From the NCBI GenBank assembly GCA_031127225.1, contig JARIEV010000005.1, positions 1-63,463 on the forward strand: a DNA stretch of 63,463 bases, given 5' to 3'. The DNA is from Gemmatimonadota bacterium. GTDB lineage: Bacteria; Gemmatimonadota; Gemmatimonadetes; Gemmatimonadales; Gemmatimonadaceae. The notes under the pieces were generated by a model. It was not told the origin of the DNA. It ran no database searches and worked only from the letters and a program-made list of their open reading frames with translations. Positions within the stretch are counted from its first letter, which is position 1, and every line of letters starts with the position of its first letter. Shown here piece by piece: positions 50,825-58,406 of the stretch. The translations under genes were made by a program, and so were the position numbers.

Positions 50825-51385
50825 ATGACGGAACAAGAACCCACGCCCGCCGACGTCGATACGGATCAGGACGTCATCTCCCGCATTCTGGCGGGGGAGC
50901 GCGAAGCTTTCGCGACGCTGATCGGCCGGTATAGCGATCCGCTGTATCGGCATGCCTTGGGCATGACGGGAAGTCCCGACGTGGCCGAGGACATTCTCCA
51001 GACGTCGTTCATCAAGGCCTATCACCACCTCGGTGAAGTCCGCGGTCGATTCGATGCCTGGCTGTTCCGGATCGTTGCAAACGGGTGCAAGGACTGGCTG
51101 AAGAACATTCGGCGCACGCACCTGAGCTACGACGAAGACGACCAGCCCTCCAGCTTCGCGAGTCCCGATGAGGATCTCGACCGCACCGAAATGCGGACGG
51201 ACCTCGACTCCGCCCTCGCGCAACTGGCCCCATCGCTTCGGGAGGCCTTCATCATGAAACACGTTGAAGGACGCTCCTACGAAGAAATGGCGGATCTCTT
51301 GGGAACCACCGTGGGAGCACTGAAGATGCGCGTGCATCGGGCACGCGAAGCCCTTCAGACCTTGCTCGAGGAGAAATACGCCTGA
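50825..51385 (+). CDS. ECF-type RNA polymerase sigma factor
   Basis: 186 residues from ATG 50825 (GTG 50819 is an alternative). Sigma-70 region 2 is clear: Y-S-D-P-L-Y-R-H-A-L-G, A-E-D-I-L-Q-T-S-F-I-K-A-Y and F-D-A-W-L-F-R-I-V-A-N; region 4 follows with L-A-P-S-L-R-E-A-F-I-M-K-H-V-E-G and M-A-D-L-L-G-T-T-V-G-A-L-K-M-R-V-H-R-A-R. Regions 1 and 3 are absent, so it is an extracytoplasmic-function sigma factor. Its TGA overlaps the ATG of the putative anti-sigma gene by one base. Target promoters are unknown. Confidence 0.94.
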   Translation: MTEQEPTPADVDTDQDVISRILAGEREAFATLIGRYSDPLYRHALGMTGSPDVAEDILQTSFIKAYHHLGEVRGRFDAWLFRIVANGCKDWLKNIRRTHLSYDEDDQPSSFASPDEDLDRTEMRTDLDSALAQLAPSLREAFIMKHVEGRSYEEMADLLGTTVGALKMRVHRAREALQTLLEEKYA

Positions 51386-51831
51386 TGCTCGACCGTCATG
51401 AAGCGCACAATGACCGTGATTTCGGTCAGGATATGCCCACGCGCGACACCGCGCGGGGGACCGATCGTCCGATGGCAGATCGCGAAGTGCCGCTTCCCGG
51501 GACGGCCGCTGCGGCTGGCACCTCGCTCGTGATCCACCAGTGGCTCGATGGCGAGGCCAGCGAAGCCGAGGCGCGCCGCGCTGACGCGGGTCAGGTGAAG
51601 TTGTGGAACCGCGTCACCGCAGAAGCCGACCAGCGGCGTCGCATGACGACGCCGGCCCACCTCGCAGCGAACATCATGGCGGCCATTCCCGCCGCCTCGA
51701 CGGCGACGAGAGCGGTCTCGGGCACGGCGAGCGCGTCAAGCGATGCGGCGCGCGGCCTCCCGATGGGCACCGCCGCTGCGATCGGCGCCGGGCTGTTTGT
51801 AACCGGTGTCATGATCGGCAAGCTGCTGTAA
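51385..51831 (+). CDS. Putative membrane-anchored anti-sigma factor
   Basis: 148 residues, starting at the TGATG overlap with the sigma gene. Its middle contains an anti-sigma-like helix, I-H-Q-W-L-D-G-E-A-S-E-A-E-A-R-R, followed by W-N-R-V-T-A-E-A-D-Q-R-R-R. It has no cysteine, so it is not a zinc-binding (ZAS) anti-sigma. The last 25 residues form a hydrophobic helix (A-A-I-G-A-G-L-F-V-T-G-V-M-I-G), placing the body in the cytoplasm. Gene order and topology argue that it binds the adjacent sigma factor; sequence similarity is too low to be sure. Confidence 0.7.
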   Translation: MLDRHEAHNDRDFGQDMPTRDTARGTDRPMADREVPLPGTAAAAGTSLVIHQWLDGEASEAEARRADAGQVKLWNRVTAEADQRRRMTTPAHLAANIMAAIPAASTATRAVSGTASASSDAARGLPMGTAAAIGAGLFVTGVMIGKLL

Positions 51832-51881
51832 CGAAAGCTCCCAGACGGCCAACTGCTGAGTGAGCAGGGCGGAGGGTATCA

Positions 51882-51920
51882 GGGAGGAGGAAGCAGTCAC
51901 TGCTCCCTCCTCCCTTTTTA
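51882..51920 (+). terminator. Intrinsic terminator after the sigma/anti-sigma pair
   Basis: A 15-bp stem (51882-51896 with 51900-51914, one A-C mismatch) with a TCA loop, followed by TTTTTATT. This is the only hairpin in the window with a proper U-tract. It also faces the convergent lpdA gene, on whose strand no U-tract follows. Confidence 0.88.
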
Positions 51921-51960
51921 TTCTCCTGCCTGCCGCCTGAAGCTGTTGGCCGTTCGGGTC

Positions 51961-53373
51961 CTACATGTGAATCGCGCGTCCCAGCGCCGCCAGCGCCGCT
52001 TCCTTGACCGTCTCGCTGAGCGTCGGATGTGAGTGCACCGTAATGCCGATGTCCTCCGCACTGCCGCGGTATTCCATCGCCAGCACCACTTCACTCAGCA
52101 AATCCGCGACGTTGGGTCCGATCATGTGGCACCCCAGAATTTCGTCGGTGTCCCGGTCCACGACGAATTTCACGAAGCCTTGCGTGGCGCCCATCGTGCG
52201 CGCCTTGCCGTTGGCACTGAACGGGAACTTGCCCACGCGATAGGGGCGTCCGCTCGCCTTGACCTCCTGCTCGGTCAGTCCCACGGTGGCGAGTTCGGGC
52301 CACGTGTAGACGATGCCCGGGACGGTGCGATGGTGCATATGCACCGGCTTGCCGGCGATCACTTCGGCGGCGACCACCCCTTCTTCTTCTGCTTTGTGCG
52401 CCAGCAGCTTGCCGCCGCACACGTCGCCGATCGCGTACACCCCCGGCAGGTTGGTGCGCTGCTGGTCGTCCACGACAATTTCGCCGCGCGTACCCATCGC
52501 GAGCCCGAGTGCCGCCGGATCGACGCCGCCGAGCAGCGGCTTCCGCCCGACAGAGACCAGCACGTAGTCGGCGTCGATGTGGGACGCCACGCCGTCCTTC
52601 TCCACATGCACCCGCACGCCGTCGGCTTGCACATCGGCGCCCGTCACCTTGGTGCCCGTGTGGATCTCGAGCCCCTGCTTCCGGAAGATCTTGTCGGCTT
52701 CCTTCACCAGCTCGTCGTCGTTGCCGGTGAGAATCGTGGGCGCGAACTCCACCACCGTGACCTTGGCACCGAGCCGGCGCCACACGGAGCCCAGCTCGAG
52801 ACCGATCACGCCGCCGCCCACGACCACGAGATGCTTCGGCACTTCCGGAATCGACAGCGCGCCCACATTCGACAACACCCGTTGTTCGTCGAACTTGAGG
52901 AACGGCAACTGCACCGGCACGGAGCCGGTGGCGATGATCACCGATGTGCCCTTCCAGTGCGAGATCGTGCCGTCGGCGGCCTTCACTTCAACCACGTTCC
53001 CCGGCTGCAGCGTGCCGTAGCCCTTGGCCCACGTCACCTTGTTCTTCTTGAAGAGGAACTCGACCCCCTTGGTGTTCTGGGCCACGACGTCCGTCTTGCG
53101 GGCCATCATCGTCGGCAGATCGATGGCCGTACTGCCCACGACAATGCCGTGCTCGGCGGCATGCAGGCGCAGCCACTCGTAGTGCTCCGAGCTCTGCAAC
53201 AGGGCCTTGGAGGGGATGCACCCCACATTCACGCAGGTGCCGCCCAGCGTCTTGTCGAATTCGACGCAGGTCACGGAGAGGCCGAGTTGCGCGGCGCGGA
53301 TCGAGGCGACATAGCCGCCGGGGCCGCCGCCGAGGACCACGACGTCGGCGGTGTGGAGGGTCGGGGAAGTCAT
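51961..53373 (-). CDS. lpdA: Dihydrolipoyl dehydrogenase (E3)
   Basis: 470 residues. It reoxidises dihydrolipoamide of 2-oxoacid dehydrogenase complexes with FAD and NAD+. The FAD fold V-V-V-L-G-G-G-P-G-G-Y-V-A and the redox disulfide C47-V-N-V-G-C52 are at the N-terminus; NAD-binding V-V-V-G-G-G-V-I-G-L-E-L-G lies centrally and the catalytic H-x-H-P-T-L-S-E near the C-terminus. The ATG is 7 nt after a TATCTT hexamer, a probable leaderless start. It lies 352 bp from the sucB-like gene on the same strand, separated by a large hairpin, so the two are not one operon. Confidence 0.97.
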   Translation of the reverse strand: MTSPTLHTADVVVLGGGPGGYVASIRAAQLGLSVTCVEFDKTLGGTCVNVGCIPSKALLQSSEHYEWLRLHAAEHGIVVGSTAIDLPTMMARKTDVVAQNTKGVEFLFKKNKVTWAKGYGTLQPGNVVEVKAADGTISHWKGTSVIIATGSVPVQLPFLKFDEQRVLSNVGALSIPEVPKHLVVVGGGVIGLELGSVWRRLGAKVTVVEFAPTILTGNDDELVKEADKIFRKQGLEIHTGTKVTGADVQADGVRVHVEKDGVASHIDADYVLVSVGRKPLLGGVDPAALGLAMGTRGEIVVDDQQRTNLPGVYAIGDVCGGKLLAHKAEEEGVVAAEVIAGKPVHMHHRTVPGIVYTWPELATVGLTEQEVKASGRPYRVGKFPFSANGKARTMGATQGFVKFVVDRDTDEILGCHMIGPNVADLLSEVVLAMEYRGSAEDIGITVHSHPTLSETVKEAALAALGRAIHM

Positions 53374-53380
53374 ACCGGAA

Positions 53381-53386
53381 AAGATA
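53381..53386 (-). promoter_or_regulatory. Predicted -10 element 7 nt before lpdA
   Basis: TATCTT on the minus strand ends exactly 7 nt before ATG 53373; no Shine-Dalgarno sequence. Same hexamer and spacing as before the squalene-synthase-like gene. Confidence 0.42.
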
Positions 53387-53646
53387 ATTGCGCGCGATTC
53401 ATTTGCGCGACGCGACCGCTGGTGGGGATCACGCCGACGCGCGACGCGTTACCTGCCGCCGGCAGGGGCGTCCTGCGGATGACGGCACGCGCGGCGTACA
53501 GCGGTTCCACGCCGTGATGTGCCACTCCGTATGCAATGGCTGGCCGCGACTCCAATCCTCGCATTGAAACGCGCGCCAGATGTGCCCGACGTCCCGAGCG
53601 GCAACGCTTTGGGGCGTCGTGGTGCGTTTCTGAGGTGAAGGAGGGA

Positions 53647-53697
53647 GTACGAAGAGGGGGTAGGGAGTCCGCGGACTCTCTACCCCCCTCTTCGTAC
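53647..53697 (-). terminator. Very long hairpin after sucB
   Basis: Arms 53647-53670 and 53673-53697 pair over 24 bp with one bulged base and one G-U pair, leaving a 2-nt loop. It begins 29 nt after the sucB stop on the minus strand. No U-tract follows. Confidence 0.75.
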
Positions 53698-53725
53698 CCC
53701 GTAGACCGTACCCCTTCCTTCGCTG

Positions 53726-54937
53726 TTACAGGAGCATCGACGCCGGATCTTCGATCAGTTCCTTGAACCGCACGAGGAACAGCACCGCCTGCTGGCCGTC
53801 GATCATGCGATGATCGTACGACAGCGCGATGTACATCATGGGACGGATTTCGACCTTGCCGTTGATCGCCACCGGGCGGTCCTGCGTTTTGTGCAGCCCG
53901 AGGATGCCGACCTGCGGATAGTTGATGATCGGCGTGGAGAGCAGCGAGCCGAACACGCCACCGTTGGTGATCGTAAACGAGCCGCCGGTGAGGTCGTCCA
54001 TGGACAGCTTGCCGTCGCGTGCGCGCTTGGCCACGGCCGCGATGTCCTTGCCGATCTGCACGATGCTCTTTTTGTCGGCGTCCTTCACGTTCGGCACCAC
54101 GAGACCGGCATCGCTGGCCACTGCGATGCCCATGTTTACGTAATGCTTGTACACGATCGTGTCGCCGTCGATCTGCGCGTTCACGGCCGGATAGGCCTCC
54201 AGCGCGAGGCAGGCCGCCTTCACGAAGAACGGCATGTACGACAGCTTGACGCCCTGTTCCTTCTCGACGCGATCCTTGAGACGCTCACGGAGGGCCGTGA
54301 TGGCCGTCATGTCGATCTCGTTGAACGTCGTCAGGTGCGCCGTCTGCTGCTGCGAGAGCAACAGATTCTCGGCGATCCGCTTGCGGCGCGTCGTCATCTT
54401 TTCGCGCGTCTCGCGCGTGCCCGACGGTGCCGCGGCGGCCGCGGGCGCCGACGGTGCCGCCGCGGGTGCCACCTTCGCGGGAGCCGGCGCGGCCGGTGCC
54501 GCCAGTGCGGCGACCACGTCCGGCTTCGAGACCACGCCGCCGCGTCCGGTGCCCGACACGTCGGCGGGGTTGATCCCGGCTTCGGTGGCCAGGCGCGCAG
54601 CGGCCGGCGACACTTTCACCTCGCCGCCGGCGGGCGTCACCGCGGCCGGTGCCACCACCGCGGCCGGTGCCGCTGCCGGGGAAGCCGCCACGGCCGCGCC
54701 CGCGCCGGCGGTGATTTCGCCGAGCGCGTCGCCGACGTTCACCACGTCACCTTCGCCTTTGTGCCGCGTCGTCAGGACGCCGGCCTCGAGCGCCGGCACT
54801 TCGACGGTGATCTTGTCGGTTTCGAGCTCGACAAGGGTGTCGCCGGCGGCGATCGCATCGCCTTCCTTCTTGAGCCAGCGGGAGACGGTCGCCTCGACGA
54901 TGGACTCGCCGAGCGGTGGAACTTTGATGGACGACAT
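53726..54937 (-). CDS. sucB: Dihydrolipoamide succinyltransferase (E2 of 2-oxoglutarate dehydrogenase)
   Basis: 403 residues from ATG 54937. One lipoyl domain at the N-terminus with lipoyl lysine K42 in E-L-E-T-D-K-I; then Ala/Pro-rich linkers around an E3-binding domain (V-S-P-A-A-A-R-L-A); then the catalytic domain ending in S-Y-D-H-R-M-I-D-G. The [11 protein letters not shown] start is typical of SucB/OdhB and less so of pyruvate E2, which usually has several lipoyl domains. No E1 gene is in the window. A TATATT hexamer at 54982-54987 is a possible -10. Confidence 0.9.
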   Translation of the reverse strand: MSSIKVPPLGESIVEATVSRWLKKEGDAIAAGDTLVELETDKITVEVPALEAGVLTTRHKGEGDVVNVGDALGEITAGAGAAVAASPAAAPAAVVAPAAVTPAGGEVKVSPAAARLATEAGINPADVSGTGRGGVVSKPDVVAALAAPAAPAPAKVAPAAAPSAPAAAAAPSGTRETREKMTTRRKRIAENLLLSQQQTAHLTTFNEIDMTAITALRERLKDRVEKEQGVKLSYMPFFVKAACLALEAYPAVNAQIDGDTIVYKHYVNMGIAVASDAGLVVPNVKDADKKSIVQIGKDIAAVAKRARDGKLSMDDLTGGSFTITNGGVFGSLLSTPIINYPQVGILGLHKTQDRPVAINGKVEIRPMMYIALSYDHRMIDGQQAVLFLVRFKELIEDPASMLL

Positions 54938-54981
54938 GAGGCGGAACGGTCGTAGTGGACGGTCGAGGGGAGCGTGAACGG

Positions 54982-54987
54982 AATATA
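54982..54987 (-). promoter_or_regulatory. Predicted -10 element for sucB
   Basis: TATATT (5 of 6 to TATAAT) on the minus strand, 44 nt before ATG 54937. No clear -35. Confidence 0.35.
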
Positions 54988-55088
54988 GGCTTCGGACCGC
55001 CTGTGCAGGGGAGGGCGGGCGCCGCACTCCCGTTTCGGGCAGGGTCAGGGGAGATTCCGCAGGCGTCTTCTCCTCCAGCCCCCGTGCC

Positions 55089-56135
55089 ATGACCATGCGT
55101 GCCCTGACGATCGATGCCCACGGTGGGCTGGAGCAACTGCGCGTCCGCGACGACCTGCCTATTCCGTCGATCGAGCGCGCCGACGAGGTGCGGGTGCGCA
55201 TCAAGGCCGCGGCGCTCAACCGGCTCGATCTCTGGGTGCTCGGTGGCGTGCCCGGCGTGACGATCCAACCGGGGTGGGTGCTGGGCTCCGATGGTGCCGG
55301 CGTCGTCGAGTCCGTCGGGACGGCGGTGCAGGGGATCGCGCCCGGCGATCACGTCCTGCTCAATCCGGGGCTCGTGGACCGCTCGTGCCGTTGCGATTAC
55401 TGCCGCGACGACGACCAGCCGCTGTGTCTGACCTACGGGATCATGGGGGAGCACCGGCACGGCACGATCGCCGACTACGTGGTGGTGCCGGCCGCCAACG
55501 TGCGCGTGATTCCGGCCACGATTCCGTTCGCCACGGCCGCGGCCTTCCCGCTGGCCACCCTCACGGCGTGGCGCATGGTCGTGACCCGCGCGCGAGTGCA
55601 GCCCGGCGATCAGGTCCTGATCTGGGGGATTGGCGGCGGCGTGGCGCTGGCGGCGCTGCAGATCGCCAAGCGCCTCGGCGCGACGGTGTGGGTGACCTCG
55701 GGCAGTCCCGAGAAGCTCGCGCGCGCCGAGGCCCTGGGCGCTGATCACCTGCTCGACCACCGGCAGCCGGAGCTCGGGCGTGCCATCCGAGCCCGGACCG
55801 GGAAGCGCGGGGTGGATGTGGTCATCGATTCCGTCGGCGAAGCGACCTGGTCGCAATCGCTCGTCGCCCTCGGCAAGCGCGGGCGACTGGTGACCTGCGG
55901 CGGCACCAGCGGCCCGTTCGTGCAGCTCGATGTACGCCGGATGTTCTGGAATCAGTGGACCTTGATGGGGTCGACAATGGGCAGCGATGCCGAGTTCGAT
56001 GCCATGACGGCGGTGTTCCGCGAGGGAGGGCTGATGCCGCCGGTGGACTCCGTCTGGAATATGGCGGAGTCGGCCAAGGCGTTCGACCGGCTCTCGTCGG
56101 GCGCGCAGTTCGGCAAGGTGGTCGTCGCGCTGTGA
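55089..56135 (+). CDS. Medium-chain (MDR) alcohol dehydrogenase/quinone oxidoreductase family protein
   Basis: 348 residues. The GroES-like N-terminal domain has G-S-D-G-A-G-V-V-E and a four-cysteine structural zinc lobe (C-R-C-D-Y-C and L-C near residue 105-115). The usual catalytic zinc cysteine near residue 40 is replaced (A-L-N-R-L-D-L-W), so it resembles quinone oxidoreductases more than classical alcohol dehydrogenases. The nucleotide fold is [12 protein letters not shown] and the S-G-S-P-E-K-L segment suggests NADP preference. Substrate unknown. The stop overlaps the following zinc-ribbon gene by GTGA. ATG 55095 is an equally possible start. Confidence 0.9.
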   Translation: MTMRALTIDAHGGLEQLRVRDDLPIPSIERADEVRVRIKAAALNRLDLWVLGGVPGVTIQPGWVLGSDGAGVVESVGTAVQGIAPGDHVLLNPGLVDRSCRCDYCRDDDQPLCLTYGIMGEHRHGTIADYVVVPAANVRVIPATIPFATAAAFPLATLTAWRMVVTRARVQPGDQVLIWGIGGGVALAALQIAKRLGATVWVTSGSPEKLARAEALGADHLLDHRQPELGRAIRARTGKRGVDVVIDSVGEATWSQSLVALGKRGRLVTCGGTSGPFVQLDVRRMFWNQWTLMGSTMGSDAEFDAMTAVFREGGLMPPVDSVWNMAESAKAFDRLSSGAQFGKVVVAL

Positions 56136-56356
56136 CCGACACCGCGCGGTTCACGGCGGCCGAAGAGCAGGCCATCCGCGACACCGTCCAGCGTGGGGGA
56201 ACCCCGTCCTGCCCGCGGTGCGAGGTCCCGATGACGCGGCGGCCGATCGGCGGCGGCTCGTTCGGACTCGGCTATCAGCGGCAGCGCGAGTGGCTGCTGT
56301 GTGCCCAGTGCCGGCGCAGTGTCATCTTCGACGTGAAGCGGGGCACCCGCCTGTAG
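56132..56356 (+). CDS. Small zinc-ribbon protein
   Basis: 74 residues from GTG 56132, which overlaps the preceding stop; the frame's only upstream ATG is inside the dehydrogenase gene. A short N-terminal helix (A-A-E-E-Q-A-I-R-D) is followed by a C-P-R-C...C-A-Q-C pair that should bind one zinc. The remainder is basic. Function unknown, but the coupling to the MDR gene suggests joint expression. Confidence 0.65.
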   Translation: MTDTARFTAAEEQAIRDTVQRGGTPSCPRCEVPMTRRPIGGGSFGLGYQRQREWLLCAQCRRSVIFDVKRGTRL

Positions 56357-56363
56357 CCCCTCC

Positions 56364-57305
56364 GTGGCGGCGGTGCGCCTCGCTAGTTTTGAGGGAGATC
56401 CGCAGGTCTCCCTTCTCCGCCCGACATTGCGACAGCAACCATTCCCCGATCCGCTGCAGCTCGCGTCCGCCGCGACGCAAACGGATGCGGGTCAGGCCGC
56501 CCTCACGTCCACCTTTACGGAGCGTCTCGAGCAGAGCTTCGCCCTGCTCGGCGAGTTCGTGCCGGCGCTGTTCGGCGCGCTGGTCATTCTGTTCGCCGGG
56601 TATCTCGTCGCGAAAGTGATCGAGAAAGGCACGGCGCGTCTGCTGCGCCGCATGCACTTCAATCAGCTCCTCGAGCGCGGCGGTGTGCTGCAGGCCGTGG
56701 AGCGTTCCGGCTCGCACCTCAATCCCGCCAAGGTCATCGCCAACCTGCTGTTCTGGTGCGTGATGTTTGCGGTGCTGCTGGTGGCTGCCAACGCGATCGG
56801 GCTCGAGTCGCTGGCCAATGTGTTCTCCGAGCTGGTGAGCTACATCCCGAGCGTCATCGCGGCGATCGTGATCATCATTCTCGGCATTGTGCTGGGTGGC
56901 TTCGTGGGTGGCCTGATCATGGCATCCGCCGGCGGCCTGCATGGTGGGCCGTGGCTGGCGCGTACCGGTCGGGGTGGGGTGATCGTGCTGGCGGTGTTCA
57001 TGGCGTTGCAGGAGCTGGGGATCGCCACCGACATCGTCACGACGGCCTTCGCGATTCTGTTCGGGGCGGTGGCGCTGGCGCTGTCGCTGGCGTTCGGGCT
57101 CGGGAACCGCGACCTCGCCGGCGAAGTCACGCGCGAGTGGTATCAGCGCTACCAGGCCGAGCGCCGCGCGATCGATGCGGAGGCGGCGGCGGAGGAGGCC
57201 GAAGACGCGGCCGAGGAGTTGGCGGAGGATCGCGCGGAGGAACACGCGGACGCGGTCGCTGATCCGGCGTCCGGTCCGGTGTCTGATCCGGCCACGCCGG
57301 CGTGA
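56364..57305 (+). CDS. MscS-related membrane protein with conserved TM-helix domain
   Basis: Up to 313 residues, starting at GTG 56364; a later start is possible. Four to five hydrophobic helices are evident, the first being F-V-P-A-L-F-G-A-L-V-I-L-F-A-G-Y-L, with G-x-x-x-G-rich helices (I-L-G-I-V-L-G-G-F-V-G-G) later. This matches the small-channel 'conserved TM helix' family related to MscS, without the MscS beta domain. The C-terminal 60 residues are an acidic, Ala/Glu-rich coiled tail. Possibly an osmotic-stress channel; evidence is structural only. The stop overlaps the next start by GTGA. Confidence 0.7.
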   Translation: MAAVRLASFEGDPQVSLLRPTLRQQPFPDPLQLASAATQTDAGQAALTSTFTERLEQSFALLGEFVPALFGALVILFAGYLVAKVIEKGTARLLRRMHFNQLLERGGVLQAVERSGSHLNPAKVIANLLFWCVMFAVLLVAANAIGLESLANVFSELVSYIPSVIAAIVIIILGIVLGGFVGGLIMASAGGLHGGPWLARTGRGGVIVLAVFMALQELGIATDIVTTAFAILFGAVALALSLAFGLGNRDLAGEVTREWYQRYQAERRAIDAEAAAEEAEDAAEELAEDRAEEHADAVADPASGPVSDPATPA

Positions 57306-58246
57306 TCGGGTCTCGCCGTCGGTGGTCCGCCGCCCTGACGCTGGCCGTTGCGGCGCTGGTGTTGCCGGCCGGTGGCGTGCTGCCCGGGCAACCGGCGCCG
57401 AAGACCTCGGCGCCGAAGCCATCGGCGTCCAAGCCATCGGCGCCGAAGGCCGCGCCGGTGTCCAAGGCGGAAGCGGATCGTGCGGCTGCCGCGACCGCGG
57501 CCGCGACTGCCGCGTTCCTTGACGCAGAAGCCCGGGCCGCGGTGCGGACGGTGGATGGGCTGCGGGGCGAGTACCTCGCGCGCGCGTCATGGGCCGAATT
57601 GGGGGATCGCTGCAACCCCGGCTCGCTGCGCGTCTTCGCCGCTGACACGACGCCGGTGCAGCGGCAGGCGCTGCAGGCGCTTGTGGAACGGATGGAGCAG
57701 GTGATTCTGGTGCATGGGGTCGGCTACACGCTGGCCACCCCGGAGGCGCGCGCGCTGCTGCGTGTGATCGTGGGTTGGGAGGCCGGCATCGACCGACCGC
57801 GGTGGGACGAGGACGGCGCCGGTGTGCACCGCGCGCTGGCCACCGGTCTGACCGGCGAGGTGCCCGATCCGACGTCGGCGGGCTGTCTGCCATCGCCCGT
57901 GCAGCGCGATACCGTCACGTTCGTGGTCCCCGGCTTCACCGACATGGAATTCCCCAACGCGGCGCGGCCGCGCGTGAAGGCGTACCTGGGCCGTGAGGCA
58001 CCGCAGCGGGCGCGGGACGAGTTCTATACCGCGGTGGGCAGCCGGACCCCGGAGGCGGAATTGTCGTACATCCGGATCGCGCCGGTCGTGATCTGGCGGG
58101 GCTACGCGCTGGTGGGGGTCGACCGGCCGCGCGAGCGGGGCGGCATCGAGATCGGCGTCGGCAGCAATGGCGGCGCGGCCTATCTACTCCGTCGCGTCGG
58201 GCGGGAGTGGCGGCTGCTCTCGATCGTCCGGAGCCGGGGATCCTGA
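57302..58246 (+). CDS. Exported protein of unknown function
   Basis: 314 residues from GTG 57302 (GTGA overlap). The N-terminus is a Sec signal (R-R-R-W-S-A-A-L-T-L-A-V-A-A-L-V), followed by a low-complexity linker of repeated A-P-K-P-S-A-S-K-P type and an Ala-rich helix. The remaining 240 residues include two cysteines (G-D-R-C-N-P, S-A-G-C-L-P) that may form a disulfide. The C-terminal part looks beta-rich. No family recognised. Ends 160 bp before gyrA with no visible terminator. Confidence 0.62.
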   Translation: MIGSRRRWSAALTLAVAALVLPAGGVLPGQPAPKTSAPKPSASKPSAPKAAPVSKAEADRAAAATAAATAAFLDAEARAAVRTVDGLRGEYLARASWAELGDRCNPGSLRVFAADTTPVQRQALQALVERMEQVILVHGVGYTLATPEARALLRVIVGWEAGIDRPRWDEDGAGVHRALATGLTGEVPDPTSAGCLPSPVQRDTVTFVVPGFTDMEFPNAARPRVKAYLGREAPQRARDEFYTAVGSRTPEAELSYIRIAPVVIWRGYALVGVDRPRERGGIEIGVGSNGGAAYLLRRVGREWRLLSIVRSRGS

Positions 58247-58319
58247 CCCGGTTGCGGGCGCACTTTGAGGTCGATTAGTAAGTGTTTGTGGAATAAGGAT
58301 TTACAGCGGGGTTACAGCG

Positions 58320-58348
58320 TTGTGATTGCGCTTCCGGTCGTGTACATT
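58320..58348 (+). promoter_or_regulatory. Predicted gyrA promoter
   Basis: TTGTGA (58320-58325, 4 of 6) and TACATT (58343-58348, 4 of 6) with the ideal 17-bp spacing, 58 nt before the gyrA ATG. Confidence 0.45.
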
Positions 58349-58406
58349 TCCTGATGACGTGCTGCGGTCCCGCGCGTCGTTCCACGACTCTTCTGCCCGT
58401 CGTCAC

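Larger units (their letters stand above)
53374..53725. other. Intergenic region between lpdA and sucB, 352 bp
   Basis: It contains the lpdA promoter-like site (53381-53386) and the giant hairpin after sucB (53647-53697). An open frame at 53536-53766 (plus) crosses the hairpin and the sucB end and has no recognisable features, so I do not call a gene here. Confidence 0.5.

Noticed and set aside
53536-53766. A 76-codon plus-strand gene after lpdA
   Set aside because: It crosses the large hairpin and the 3' end of sucB and shows no protein-like features.
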